64,000 nt of DNA from Cephalotus follicularis (GCA_001972305.1 BDDD01001498.1:175802-239801), one strand, 5' to 3'. Positions 1 to 12,070 are shown, counted from the stretch's first letter. The notes: generated by a model not told the origin, from the sequence alone. Made by a program: numbers and translations.

Positions 1-83
1 ATGCATTCTCTTTTTCTCTGTTACACAACATGGTATTAGAGACAATTTAAAATCCTAACTAAAAAAATTATATATATATATAT

Positions 84-121
<38 letters not shown>

Positions 122-337
122 TGAAATCCTTCCTGAAAAATTATATATATAACAATTGCCCACATAAACATATTCACTTTATTTTGTCCCCTTTTCTTGG
201 GGCAAATTTTCAGCAGCCGTTCGTGGAGGCAGTAATCAGTAAGATATTGTTGGTGTCACTTGTTATTTTGTGATGTGGTGAAGTAATATTATATGATTAC
301 TCCTCTAGTTATGATCCGATTGATTGCGTGGTATTTG
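1..337. other. AT-rich intergenic stretch with TA/GA microsatellite
   Basis: No reading frame or recognisable domain is visible. The only structure is a compound microsatellite: a TA run at about 70-84 followed by a GA run at about 86-118. The rest is AT-rich and probably old repeat sequence, but I cannot assign it to a family. Confidence 0.5.
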
Positions 338-948
338 TGTTAGAAATATGTGTTTACCCTACATACATTTGATATAGTTTAAACATTATTTCTTGTATGA
401 ACAATCTTATTTATTTATTCAATAATATATGGCATCATATTTATCGCAATATGGGTAACTTAGTTACTGATTATCTCACGTGATAATTATAAAACTCATA
501 GAATTGAAGCAAAAAATAAATAATTGTGATGAGAACATAATAGGGAGGTATATTATTCTTACATATACTATATTCTTAAATATCCATAATAGTACAATAA
601 CCTAATGGACATTAGTGAATCCAGATAAACTAGCACATATAATGTTTCACTCAATGGGGAATATGACTGATCTCATTGTTATTAATGTGGTAGACATGGG
701 AACATATATGTGGGTGCTTATCAGTGAATAAGTTCATTGAATTGACTCGACTAAGAACGCCTAAATGGAGTTATCAATTGTTGATGAGTGAAATTCGGTG
801 AATAATAAATTTGTAATTCCTCCTCCCAAGCTGCTTGTCTTTCAAGCTTTAAGTCGGGTAAGTCCGAGATCTGCAACACAATCAAAGGTGAAAAAGTAGT
901 CTGAGGTAGTCCCCGCGGCTACTCTCCGAAGATCAAGTTAGCACAAGT
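338..948. mobile_element. LTR fragment, family I, copy 1 (left part)
   Basis: The stretch begins TGTTAGAAATATG. It shares spaced blocks with the segments at 13343, 27371 and 43747: a CTTGTATGAACAATCTTATT block, then GAATTGAAGc, then a region of short declarative repeats. It is interrupted at 948 by insertion of element A, and its right part resumes after the A target-site duplication at about 10915. There is no coding capacity. TGTTAG starts and this block order look like a copia-type LTR, but no linked pol domain proves the class. Confidence 0.5.
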
Positions 949-1245
949 TGTGACACCCCGTGTCAGATTTAAGATGTGTGACGTGCATGACGTGAGCTTT
1001 TTAATATTATTAATGCTATTAGTTTTATTGTTATTATATATTTATATTTTTAAAAAAAGAAACACGTCGGGTGCGTCTAGAAGGCGCTAGACGCGCCAGG
1101 CAATTAAAAGAAGAAATGGACACGGGCGAAAGACGAGACAGAGAGAGGGTCGGAGAGAGATGGCAGGAGATAGAGAGAGAGATGACGACGACGGTGCAAG
1201 GCGCCGGACCTGGAAGGACAAGCCGCACAGGACCATGACTTTGAC

Positions 1246-1290
1246 GGTAACTCTTTCTCTCATCTTCTCTGTTTTCTCTCTTTTTCTCCC
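1246..1290 (+). promoter_or_regulatory. Splice-donor-like site with CT tract, A 5' LTR
   Basis: GACG|GTAAC, with GT at 1257, is followed by a CT-rich run. The same arrangement recurs at 7500 in the 3' LTR, at 27747 in an A relic, and on the minus strand in B (26314, 61229) and copia G (16035, 23592). Donor function is inferred from consensus only. Confidence 0.4.
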
Positions 1291-3249
1291 CATGCGTTTT
1301 GGCCTCTGCCACCATCGTCCGCCTCCTTTAGCGTCTCGATTGGGGCTGGTTTTCATCGTGGAGACTATCTCCGTCCATCGTGCTGACCGCTGAGGCGTCA
1401 TTTGGCCAGAATAGATAGGATTCTAGGCGCTCAGTCAACTCAGTCACCTTAGCTCACTACTGGCTGTGATGCAACATTTGGCACTGATTTTCGGTGAGTC
1501 TCGGTCACCAATGAGTAGCTTTAAGGTTGTGGAAACCAGTGGTGGCGAGACTGGAGCAATGGCTGCTCGGCCGGAGGTCCGGCCAGGCGACAGCCGTCGA
1601 TTCTCGGTGAGTTACGGGCGGAGACGCGTTGTACGGACCTCGTGGACACCTTTTTGTGAAGTGGCCATAATTTGTGGATGACCGGAAGTTGACTCAGTGA
1701 TTCAAACTCACTGTCGGCGGTGGCTGCCCATTCCAAGGGGAGTCACAGTGAGATTTGATCAATAATGTGTTGATCAGCAGTTTAAGGGGTTGGTTTTAGT
1801 GTCGACAGAACCACAGCAGGTTGACTGGAATCTGGCCGGAGTTCCGATGGTGACAGCGTTTTGCTTTCTATGCGTAGGTCGTAACGATACGTGTTATGTT
1901 TATGCAGCGTGAAGGATGGTAGAGTTTCGAAACAATGACGAGAACCGATGACCTCTTCAAAGTTTCAAGGGGTTAGTTCATGGTAGTAATTGGTATTGAC
2001 GCTGTGAGTAGAACATCTCCTTCCCTTATCTTATTATTCATGAAATTCTTTGATGATGGATATGTATACTTATTTGTTATTCTTATGTTTGTGATTCATT
2101 TGACTTGTTGATAGGCCTTGTTGTGTGATTCCTTCATGTGATATGACTTGTTATATGATGATTTCATTATTGTTTCGATTGAACCCTTTATTGGTATTCG
2201 ATCGAATCTTCATATTGATAGGACTATTTGATAGTTGATTTGAAATTGATTCCTTAATCGTTTGCTTTGAGCCCTCTATTGGTATTCCGATTGAACATTC
2301 ATGTTGATATGACACGTTGATTGATTGTCTACTCACCTTGTCTCCTTGCTATTATATCCGCATTGGCTCCTATGGACATATATGTTTTTGTTGTTGTTGT
2401 ATATCTGTTTGGCTCCTATGGAGATGTATTTTGTTTTGTTGCTATTGCTATTATATTCTTTCCATCTCTGTATCGTTATAGTTGAACCTTATTATGGGTA
2501 TCGTTGGAAAATCTTTATCCATTTTGAGAGATCGTTGTTGTGATAGCTATGTGTTTTTGAGTGGGAGATTCTCTTCCCTTACTCTCATTGTACTTGTTCT
2601 TTGATGATTTTTGTGCCCTTTTGTGGTTCTATTTTGAGATGGCTCTTGATAACCGGAATTGTTGATTTGTATTGATTTCCGTATTCGATACGTTGATTCA
2701 TTATGATATTCACTCCGTCATTGTTTGAGAGTCATATCATTCCATATGTGCCCTATTGCCTTGATATTGTGATATTGGTTAGGATTTGTATCCTGGTTGT
2801 CTTCTGTTAACGTATTCATTATTGTGATATGATTCCGAGCAGGTATATACTCGATGTTCTGGGTGACCTAGTCGCCTTCTCACATTTGTGATATCGTGAC
2901 TTGTCATATTGTTAAACTATGTTATACTCTGATGCTGGGTACCGGGTTTTCTACTTAGCAGTCCCATTGGTCTACGATGGGGTGTTATGTGGAAACTTCC
3001 CTCGGGTTCCATACCTGGATCTACGGCATACTATTGTCTATGATGGTATGCTGAGTGTGAGTGCAGCAGAGCTGCTCCATTACCTCCTATTGGACTGTGT
3101 TTGGTTACTGGATATATATATGATTTTCGGACGAGGGGTGGGTCCGTGCACTGATCATGCCGGCCCCTCGAACGAGGCAGAGGCATAGACACTCTATACC
3201 GGTATATGAAGGATGTGTACAGTCCTGTAGCATATGGCCTATTTATATA

Positions 3250-3352
3250 TTATTGCTGCAGTGGTTATGATATAACACCATGTGATTTGGCGGGGTTATG
3301 ATATGACGCCATGTGATTTGGTGGGGTTATGATACGAGTTAGTGACATGATT
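3250..3352 (+). repeat. Short tandem repeat in A LTR (about 31-bp unit)
   Basis: Two to three imperfect copies of a unit containing TTATGATATGACGCCATGTG lie head to tail. The paralogous 3' LTR carries the same array near 9550-9625. Confidence 0.7.
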
Positions 3353-4030
3353 TGGTACCAGCATCCTCTTATATTTTGTTGTTTATGATTCTTTGGGCAC
3401 ATATTACATTCTTGATGTTTGATATTTGATTTATGATCGTATCTTTGAGTTTGATATTCAGATACTTGGATTTATCGTGACTCTCATGTATTTGATTTCT
3501 ACTTGACTTTGATATTCGTTCAGTGGACTTTATTGTTGAGTTTGAGTGTTTCTTTTATGGAGCCCATTTGCTGAGTATCGAGTTTCCTTTCATAGATTCG
3601 ATTTCAATTGTGAATTCCGTTAATTGATCTTGATATCGTTTGTGAATCTTAATGTCCTTTGTAGATCTTTGTATAGCTTGTGGATCTTGATATCGTTTAT
3701 GAATCTTGAGGTTCAGTTTTCTAAATTTTGTATACCTTTGTGAATCCTGCTTACTTTGTGGTTCTCGTTTACTTTTGTGGATTTCATACTCATTGGCGAG
3801 TCTTGTTATATCCTAATTATGGAGCCACTTATTGAAATCGAGATTTAAGTCCTTGATGATCTTATTAAATCGTGGTATCATTTGCGTTGACTATCATTTT
3901 GGATCTTATTGAGCATTTCTTTTGTTTATGATTGACATTACCTCGTCGTTGCACATTTTCTTGATTATATGATCCTCTATTTTCTTCAGCACATCCAATT
4001 CTTTGATGGATGTACAGGAGATGTTTTGTT

Positions 4031-4081
4031 TCTACTCACTTAGTCATTTGGACTAACCCCCTCCCAGTGTTTCCATTTCAG
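4031..4081 (+). promoter_or_regulatory. Branch-point / splice-acceptor-like module, A 5' LTR
   Basis: ACTTAGTCATTTGGACTAAC is followed by CCCCTC, a pyrimidine-rich stretch and TTTCAG. CTAAC matches the plant branch-point consensus and the CAG lies about 25 bases downstream. A related module stands near the 3' end of every long gypsy LTR in the window. Splicing is inferred, not shown. Confidence 0.45.
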
Positions 4082-4625
4082 ATGATGGCAAGGAGTTGCT
4101 AGGTCAGCTGTAGTAGATGATTGACCACGGAGGCAGGGCATGTTACCAGGGTTAAACACATGCATAGCCGCATTACATCAACATTTTAATTATGCATTTA
4201 CTTATGTTTTATATAAATGATTTCATTTTATGGTTTTGCTTTTAAAGGGTCGAACCTTATAGATTTACTTTTCTTTCTTTGATAACATGGTTGAGGCAGA
4301 CCCCAACCCACGTTTACTGTTTTAAATTGTGGTTTGCTGAGGGCTGAGCCCAATTATAAACTGCTGATTCCTTCTCCGGGAGTGTGGTTATAAATTTCGA
4401 TTTTCTTTACCGGGGGCATAGTCCGATACACTGATACTACATGCCCGATTTTTGTAAAAATTTAAGAGTTAGAAAAATTTTCAAGTTTTTGGAAAGCTTA
4501 ACTTATCTTTTGATGAAATTGTTTTTAAAGAAATTTCAGGTTTCAAGATATCACGTGGTGGCTTCCGGAGGAGGCTTACCACGTGATTGTCACATCCGTC
4601 TCAGTAGGAAACGGGTGTGACATTT

Positions 4626-4637
4626 TGGTATCAGAGC
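4626..4637 (+). other. Primer binding site of element A (tRNA-iMet)
   Basis: TGGTATCAGAGC begins four bases after the 5' LTR. It is complementary to the 3' end of plant initiator tRNA-Met, the usual primer for reverse transcription of plant LTR retrotransposons. Confidence 0.92.
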
Positions 4638-5265
4638 TTTTGGTTTTAGATTCTCTAGACTTATATCGTAAATTGTTTTTCAAAAGTGTTTTTATGTTTT
4701 ACGAACTCTTGCATATCATGCATTGCATGTCATGCGCTCGGTAGCATGCCCCGTGGTCAGTAACATGGGTCCCACCGTGGACATAAATAGTAAGACCTTT
4801 TAAGGTCACCAGATGGATGGCTCATGTAGAGCCAAAGTAAGATGTAAGGCTAGAGATTTTAAGATCGGAGGTACTTTAAGATGTTATCTCTATTTTGGTA
4901 GCGGCCGAGTTAGCCGTGAGGACATTACCTTCCCTCTAACCCTTGATTAATTGATGTGTCTGAGTCAGAATTCTAGCGAGCCATAGCCCAGCTATTCTAG
5001 ACTTTATAAGCTGTTAGGGCACGATGTACGCGATAGAACACCTTAAATGCATTGGTGAAACTACTATATGGTTCTTGCATATGTTCTGGTACTGCTTCAC
5101 AGTGACAAATCGTTGAGAGTGACGAGTTTTCAGAAGAGGTTCAGGTAACCAGTATGATACTTTTCTGTTTGAGTACTAGGTGGAAACGTTATCAAAGTAC
5201 AATGAAGGATTAAGCTGATAAGGGCTATGTCTAGAAGACATCACCTCTTGTGGATGAATGTCGGT
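4638..5265 (+). other. Element A leader, no coding content recognised
   Basis: Between the primer site and the first pol scrap I find no gag or protease motif in any frame. It may be leader sequence plus deletion junctions. A CATGCATTGCATGTCATGCG stretch near 4715 is locally palindromic. Confidence 0.4.
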
Positions 5266-5425
5266 CTTACGCAGATCTTTATAGACAGAGATTCAAACCT
5301 CGAGCAGAGCTACGTGGAGAAGATTAAAGAGTACAATTACGCTGACGAATACCCAAGGCAAACACGATTACAGATGCTTTGAGTAAGAAGTTTTCTACTT
5401 CTCTTGCTTATCTTCAGAAGAGTTT
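5266..5425 (+). pseudogene. RNase H C-terminal relic of chromovirus pol (element A)
   Basis: One frame reads ANTITDALSKK near 5357-5390, which corresponds to the family signature at the end of gypsy RNase H (KANVVADALSRK). Upstream frames carry further weak similarity, but stops and frame changes interrupt it. The product would have been the RNase H part of the Ty3/gypsy polyprotein, which removes RNA from the RNA-DNA hybrid. It is non-functional: only about 50 codons are recognisable, and the RT catalytic core is absent upstream. Confidence 0.65.
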
Positions 5426-5639
5426 TCAAATCGTTGCACGTGATCCTGTTAGCCTTATGAATGGGAGCTCTATCGTTTACTCTTTGGGAGAGACCGATAT
5501 TGCAGGACCGGATCGGCGATGCTCGGTGATATAATGGTAACCGCACTGACTGCTCACTTTGAGACAGCCGAAAGTTGATGTATGGGACATGTTATCTTCG
5601 TCTCACGATGAAGCTGTCATACGTAAGTTTTTGTGAAAG

Positions 5640-5795
5640 TCATAACTCATTTCCGTGATGCAACCTAATAGTACCAAGTGTGTCATCACTTGAGGGAGCA
5701 CTTCTGGTAGAACAACATGAAGAGAAATATTGTAGTTTTGATAACGAGATGTTCAACATACCAGCAACCTAATGTGGAGCAATAGCAAAACTTCA
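5640..5795 (+). pseudogene. Integrase zinc-finger relic (element A)
   Basis: Successive frames read PNSTK, then HHLREHFW, then NNMKRNIVVLITRC. This matches the order of the gypsy integrase HHCC domain (HPGSTKMYHDLR, HYWW, MK..I..F...C). A stop replaces the second W of HYWW and at least one frameshift is needed. The catalytic core that should follow is missing. The position, downstream of the RNase H relic, fits the gypsy order RT-RH-INT. Confidence 0.6.
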
Positions 5796-6885
5796 AGCAA
5801 TTGCAGCTGCTTTATATTCTCAAGCGGAAGAGTATGCTATGATTGTTGTGCCCTTGTGCTAGCAATGCAATTGTGTGCGCTTGGCTGTTGCGTGTGCATC
5901 ATGATGTGCGCTCGTGTGCCTTTTATACAGACGATGCATTCGTTGTCCACGTGAAGAGTTTGTATGCATGCTATTGTGTGCACTTCTTGCTGCTTGCTTG
6001 GCGATGGTGAACGCATAATGTGGTGCTTGCATGAGGTTTGTGTGAGTATTTATGTGCATGTTCTTCTGTCTGTTGTGGCGTTTGTACGCATGATGACATG
6101 AGTATGTGCAACCTGCCTTCATGGTGCCTTGAGCTTGTGCATTTTGTACACGATGCTTCGATCGTTAGCCTTCATTATCCACATCAGGAGTTTTTACTCA
6201 TTCTTATTTCACGCCTACCGGTGAAAGCTTTGGTTCTGTCAATGTTTCCACATGTTTGACATTGACTATTCATCGTCTTGATTTGTGGTTAATTTAGACA
6301 ACCTCTTGCTTTGTGTACGTTTGGGCGTTTGAGTGGTATTTTGGTTGTGTGGCTTGGCTGGCTCCATGTTGATTTATCGATCGATCAATACGCATGCATC
6401 TTCAGTTTTGTCTTAGAACATCCTTGCCATTGGTGGATTGCGTTTGAGATCTTGTGCTGCATACCTCTGAGATGAAATTCCAATGTTCCTCGGAAGATTT
6501 TTGCCTGATGCCCTTTTCAGGTGTTGGCTGAGCACATAGTAGTTTGGGTGTTCCAAGCATACACGGTTTCATTCTACGTTGTTGTGGCTACTAGACTTTT
6601 CTTGCGCAGTTGGATATGGGATATGAAATGAGCATGGGACTTCGTTCCTTATTCGCTGTCCAAGCGTTTGTCACTCGACATGTATGATGTTTGTATGCCT
6701 CGTTGACCCCACAATAATGGGTGGCTCATGTGGTTGTTGACAACATGTGGGAGCATGTCACAATCGACTTCGTTATATGATCGACACAGACACAGCTAAG
6801 GTGCGATGCGATATAAGTCATACTGGGATGACCTAGCTAACGGCTCTCATATATCGATTCAGCTCATCTATGATCTAGACCACTT
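5796..6885 (+). other. Element A interior of unknown origin
   Basis: About 1.1 kb between integrase scraps. The 5860-6060 part is TG-rich with repeated GTGTGC/TGCATG words and low complexity. I recognise no integrase core in any frame, so this is either decayed beyond recognition or foreign filler acquired by the element. Confidence 0.4.
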
Positions 6886-6966
6886 GGGTATGCAATCATA
6901 TTAGTACGTATGCATTAGATCCCATCGGAACTCCGAAGTTAAGCGTTCTTGGGGAGAATGGTACTA
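6886..6966 (+). repeat. 5S rRNA-derived segment inside element A
   Basis: The segment resembles about the first 80 nt of plant 5S rRNA. It carries the conserved block GATCCCATCgGAACTCCGAA directly followed by GTTAAGCG, then a CTTGGG, GAGA and GTACTA order that also matches. It includes the box A part of the internal pol III promoter, but similarity stops at GTACTA before box C (GGATGGGTGACC). It is therefore not a functional 5S gene. It lies about 210 bp upstream of the 3' LTR and next to integrase remnants. The Cassandra TRIM elements are known to carry 5S sequence, but in their LTRs. Confidence 0.85.
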
Positions 6967-7029
6967 AAAACGAGCTTTATTGCAGGATTTCCATAGACAC
7001 AGGCAAGACATGGCTATAACCAACTCATG

Positions 7030-7159
7030 TACAGAGTTGGAATGCATCCATGATAGCTTCCACCTCTCAGTGTTGAGGGAGTAGCAGTACAGATCCATGA
7101 GCATTCGATACACAGTTTACTTTACCATGTGATGTGAGTAAATTTTGGGGACAAAATTT
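7030..7159 (+). pseudogene. Integrase C-terminal end of element A polyprotein
   Basis: One frame reads IHDSFHLSVLRE near 7048-7085, the equivalent of the gypsy signature VHNVFHVSMLRKY. Downstream, 7139-7168 reads SKFWGQNFLKG, the usual last residues before the purine tract in Tekay-like elements. The chromodomain that should lie between is deleted. This shows that the interior derives from a chromovirus and is not anonymous DNA. Confidence 0.65.
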
Positions 7160-7174
7160 CTTAAGGGGGGAGAT
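7160..7174 (+). other. Polypurine tract of element A
   Basis: The TTAAGGGGGGAGAT tract directly abuts the 3' LTR start. It is the expected primer for plus-strand synthesis. Confidence 0.85.
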
Positions 7175-10100
7175 TGTGACACCCTGTGTCAGATTTAAGA
7201 TGTGTGACGTGCATGACGTGAGCTTTTTAATATTATTAATGTTATTAGTATTATTGTTATTATATATTTATATTTAAAAAAAGAAAGAAACACGCCTGGC
7301 GAGTCTAGAAGGCGCTAGACTCGCCAGGCAATTAAAAGAAGAAATGGACCCGGGCGCTAAGCGCCCGTGTGAAGAAAGACGAGACAGAGAGAGGGTCGGA
7401 GAGAGATGGCGGGAGAGAGAGAGAGCGACAATGATGGCGCAAGGCGCCGGACCTGGAAGGACAAGCTTCACGGGACCATGACTTTGACGGTAACTCTTTC
7501 TCTCCTCTTCTCTGTTTTCTCTCTTTTTCTCCCCGTGTGTTTTGGCCTCTACCACTGCCATCCGCCTCCTTTAGCGTCACGATTAGGGCTGGGTTTCATC
7601 GTGGAGACTAGCTTCGTCCATCGTGATGACCGCTGACGCGTCATTTGGCCAGAATCGACCGAATTCTAGGCGCTGAGTCAACTCAGTGACCTTGGCTCGC
7701 TGCTGGCTATGATGCAACGTTTGGCGCCGATTTTCGGCGAGTCTCAGTCACCAATGAGTAGCTTGAAGGTTGTAGAAACCAATGGTGGGAAGACTGGAGC
7801 AATGGCTGCTCGGCCGGAGGTCCGGCCAGGCGACAGCCGCCGATTCTCAGTGAGTTACAGGCGGAGACGCATAGTACGGACCTTGTGGACACCTTTTTGT
7901 GAAGTGGCCATAATTGTTGGATGACCGGCAAGTTGACTCGGTGAGTCAAACTCACAGCCGGTGGTGGCTGCCCGTTCCGGGCGAGTCACAGTGAGATTCG
8001 ATCAATAATGTGTTGATTAGCAGTTTAGGGGGTTGGTTTTAGTGTCAACGGAACCCCAACAGGTTGACTGGAATCTGGCTGGAGTTCCGATGGTCACATC
8101 GTTTTGCTTTCTATGCGTAGGTTGTAACGATACGTGTTATGATTATACACCGTGAAGGATGGTAGAGTTTCGAAATGATGACGAGAACCGATGACCTACT
8201 CAAAGCTTCGAGGGGTAAGTTCGTGGTAGTAATTGGTATTGACACTGTGAGTAGAACATCTCCTTCCCTTATCTTCTTATTCATGAAATTCTTTGATGAT
8301 GGATATTATTTGTTATTTTTACGTTTGTGATTCATTTGACTTGTTGATAGCCCTTGTTGTGTGATTCCTTCATGTGATATGACTTGTTATACGATGATTT
8401 CATTATTGTTTTGATTGAACCCTTTATTGGTATTTGATTGAATGTTCATATTGATATGACTTGTTGATAGTTGATTTGAAATCGATTCCTTAATCGTTTG
8501 CTTTGAGCCCTCTATTGGTATTCCGATTGAACGTTCACGTTGATATGACACGTTGATTGACTATATACTCACCTTGTCTCCTTGCTGTTATATCCGCATT
8601 GGCTCCTGTGGACATATATAATTTTGTTGCTGTTGTATATCTGTTTGGCTCCTACGGAGATGTATTTTGTTTTGTTTCTATTGCTATTATATTATTTCCA
8701 TCTCCGTATCGTTATAGTTGAACCTTATTATGGGTATCGTTGAAAAATCTTTATCCATTTGAAGAGATCGTTGTTGTGAGAGCTATGTGTTTTTGAGTAG
8801 GAGATTCTCTTCCCTTACTCTCATTGTACTTGTTCTGTGATGATTTTTGTGCCCTTTTGTGGTTCTATTTTGAGATTGCTCTTGATAACCAGAATTATTG
8901 ATTTGTATTGATTTCCGTATTCGATATGTTGATTCATTGTGATATTCACTCCTTCATTGTTTGAGAGTCATATCATTCCATATGTGCCCTATTGCCTTGA
9001 GATTGTGATATTGGTTGGGATTTGTATCCTGGTTGTCTTCTGTTAACGTATTCATTATTATGATACGATTCCGAGCGGGTATATGCTCGATGTTCTGGGT
9101 GACCTAGTCGCCTTCTCACATTTGTGATATCGTGACTTGTCATATTGTTATACTATGTTATACTCTGATGCTGGGTACCGGGTTTTCTGATATGTATTAA
9201 CGGTCCAAGGAGAGGATATGTTCGACGCTCAATTCTACTTAGAAGGCCCATTGGTCTATGATGGGGTGTTATGTGGAAACTGCACCCGGGTTCCATACCT
9301 GGATCTGTGGCATACTATTGTCTATGATGGTATGCTGAGTGTGAGTGCAGCAGAGCTGCTCCATTACCTCCTGTGGGACTGTGTTTGGTTACTGGATATA
9401 TATATATGATTTTTGGACGAGGGCTGGGTCTGTCCACTAATCATGTCGGCCCCTCGGACGAGGCAGAGGCATAGGCACTCTATACCGGTATATGAAGGAT
9501 GTGTACAGTCCTATAGCCTATGGCCTATTTATATATTATTGCTGCAGCGGTTATGATATGACGCCATGTGATTTGACGTGGTTATGATATGATGCCATGT
9601 GATTTGGTGGGGTTATGATACAAGTTAGTGACATGATTTGGTACCAGCATCCTCTTATATTTTGTTGTTTATGATTCTTTGGGCACATATCACATTCTTG
9701 ACGTTTGATATTTGATTTATGATCGTATCTTTGAGTTTGATATTCAGATATTTGGATTTATTGTGACTCTCATGTATTTGATTTCTGTCTTGACTTTCAT
9801 ATTCGTTCAGTGGACTTTATTGTTGAGTTTGAGTGTTTCTTTTATCGAGCCCATTTGCTGAGTATCGAGTTTCCTTTCATAGATTCGATTTCATTTGTCA
9901 ATTCCGTTAAGTGATCTTGATATCGTTTGTGAATCTTAATGTCCTTTGTAGATCTTGGTATCGCTTGTGGATCTTGATATCGTTTATGAATCTTGAGGTT
10001 CACTTTTCTAAATTTTGTATTCCTTTGTGAATCCTGCTTACTTTGTGGTTCTCATTTACTTTTGTGGATTTCATACTCATTGGCAAGTCTTGTTATATCC

Positions 10101-10909
10101 TAATTATGGAGCCACTTGTTGAAATCGAGATTTAAGTCCTTGATGATCTTATTATATCATGGTATCATTTGCGTGGCTATCATTTTGGATCTTATTGAGC
10201 ATTTCTTTTGTTTATGATTTACATTACCTCGTTGTTGCACATTTTCTTCATTATATGATCCTCTATTTTCTTCAGCACATCCAATTCTTTGATGGATGTA
10301 CAGGAGATGTTTTGTTTCTACTCACTTGGTCATTTGGACTAACCCCCTCACAGTGTTTCCATTTCAGATGCTGGCAAGGACTTGCTAGGTCAGCTGCAGT
10401 AGATGATTGACCACGAAGGCAGGGCATGTTACTAGGGTTTAACCCATGCATAGCAGCATTACATCAACATTTTAATTATGCATTTACTTATGTTTTATAT
10501 AAATGATTTCATTTTATGGTTTTGCTTTTAAAGGGCCGAGCCCTACAGATTTACTTTTCTTGCTTTGATAATATGGTTGAGGCAGAGCCCAACCCATGTT
10601 TACTGTTTTAAATTATGGTTTGCTGAGGGCTGAGCCCAATTATAAACTGTTGATTCCTCCTTCGAGAGTGTGGTTATAAATTGCGTTTTTCTTTACAGGG
10701 GGCATAGTCCGATAAACGGATACTACATGCCCGATTTTCGTAAAAATTTAAGAGTTAGAAAAATTTTCAAGTTTTTAGAAAGCTTAACTTATCTTTTGAT
10801 GAAATTGTTTTTAAAGAAATTTCAGGTTTCAAGATATCACGTGGTGGTTTCCGGAAGGAGGCTTACCACATGATTTTCACATCCGTCTCAGTGGGAAACG
10901 GGTGTGACA
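7175..10909 (+). repeat. Element A 3' LTR (3735 bp)
   Basis: Collinear with 949-4622, with scattered substitutions (many C/T and G/A) and small indels. One indel is the extra GCGCTAAGCGCCCGTG segment near 7352 that is missing from the 5' LTR. Another is a 40-bp segment near 9190-9235 absent from the 5' copy. The divergence indicates an old insertion. Confidence 0.93.
10318..10367 (+). promoter_or_regulatory. Branch-point / splice-acceptor-like module, A 3' LTR
   Basis: CATTTGGACTAACCCCCTCA, then a pyrimidine-rich stretch and TTTCAG. It is the paralogue of the module at 4031-4081. Confidence 0.45.
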
Positions 10910-10914
10910 CAAGC

Positions 10915-11002
10915 TATCGGAGTAATGGGCCTAAGTAGATGTCTGAGGTAACGAACTCAGAATATGGTGTTTTAGAGAATGATAGGTGAGTACTGTGTAG
11001 GT
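10915..11002. mobile_element. Family I LTR fragment, copy 1 (right part)
   Basis: This is the continuation of 338-948 across the A insertion, joined through the caagt/caagc duplication. It is short and without coding content. Confidence 0.4.
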
Positions 11003-11239
11003 TGTTTGGTTTTCAACCCTTAATGAATTTGAACTATTGATTTTGATGATAATAGAATATTAAAAATAAATAGCTAAGTTAATTAAAGAACTCATGGTTA
11101 AACACTTAGTAAACAAAAAGAAGAAAAACTTCAAAATTTGCACTGTACTGATATGAATCAATATTATCGACGTTATTAACAATAAAGTGACATGCTAGGT
11201 TTTACTTGTGACTTGTACAAGAAGAAAAAAATGAACACG

Positions 11240-11552
11240 ACGACGTTTAGAGACATCCAATTGACGTTCAATCATAAAGTCAATGATCAACATTAAAGTT
11301 CGACGTGGTGAAATTACTTTTTGGCAGAGAATTTTTAAGAAAAACGGCGACGCTTTTGATCAATAAAGACGGCGTGCTGGGAATAATCAAGAACAATTCG
11401 ACGTGTGGAGCAATTAAGGTGACATTTTGGAAATTTGTAAGAACAAGGCGATGTCCAGACAAATAACAACGATGTTTTTGGTGGTCAAAGCAAGAATCAG
11501 AAGTCAATGGTTAGCATTAAGTCGACGTTTTACCCTATTAAGTCGACGTCCG
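11240..11552 (+). repeat. Degenerate GACGT/GTCGAC array in copia H LTR
   Basis: At least ten GACGT, GTCGAC or decayed variants are scattered over about 310 bp. Several neighbours are 18-21 bp apart (GACGT at 11242 and 11263; GTCGAC at 11521 and 11542). Confidence 0.6.
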
Positions 11553-12070
11553 TAAGCTTGTTTCTAGTTAATGGCCAGTTGATAAAGAGCAACAAATTTG
11601 AGATTTTCATACACCCTCCTAACGGTTACAAGATTTATTTTTCAACTATACAAAGGCATTCCCAGACATATTGTAGCATCAAACAACAAGGAAAAACATC
11701 TAATCAAAATATTCAAGATTTCTCTGAAGTCTTTCTCCCAAAATACCCTAGTCACTTAAAAGAGCGTCAAACTTTTATCTTGTAATATGAGAGACATAAG
11801 TGAGCTTTAGTTTACATACCTGACGCACTGTATGGTCTCTTACTTTGTGAAATGGTACTGAAATCTTCTAAGTTGTAATCAAGAGTGGTGTACTCTTGAA
11901 AGTATCTAGGTGTGAGGTTGCTTAGTGATAAGGCGAATCCCTGAAGTTTAAAGGTGTTTCGATTTTAACCCGGAACTCAAATTGAGATTTGTATTTGGGA
12001 GGAATACAAGTGAAATACTCAAGGGGGAGCCCTAGGGAGTGGACGTAAGCAAAGAGATTCATCGAGCCAC

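Larger units (their letters stand above)
949..4622 (+). repeat. Element A 5' LTR (3674 bp)
   Basis: Starts TGTGACACCC, ends GGGTGTGACA, and is matched along its whole length by 7175-10909. Visible sub-parts are a GA-rich then CT-rich tract at 1140-1290 with a GTAA donor-like site at 1257, a tandem 31-bp repeat at 3250-3350, short repeats of TTTGTGAATCTTGATATCG type near 3620-3720, and a branch-point/pyrimidine/CAG module at 4031-4081. It lacks the GTCGAC arrays found in families B, C, E and F. The open frames inside it are short and low-complexity and I do not regard them as genes. Confidence 0.93.
949..10909 (+). mobile_element. Element A: complete but internally deleted chromovirus-type LTR retrotransposon
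   Basis: Two direct LTRs (949-4622 and 7175-10909) each begin TGTGACACCC and end GGGTGTGACA, a 10-bp terminal inverted repeat. They are flanked by 5-bp duplications, caagt (944-948) and caagc (10910-10914), with one mismatch. An initiator-Met primer site follows the 5' LTR and a purine tract precedes the 3' LTR. The interior is only about 2.55 kb and holds scraps of RNase H and integrase, so gag, protease and most of RT are gone. LTRs this long with such an interior suggest a non-autonomous derivative of a Tekay/Del-type chromovirus. It may have been mobilised in trans, or it may have lost its interior after insertion; the sequence does not decide. Confidence 0.93.

Noticed and set aside
6886-6966. 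Functional 5S rRNA gene
   Set aside because: Only the first two thirds match, box C is missing and there is no T-run terminator at the expected end.
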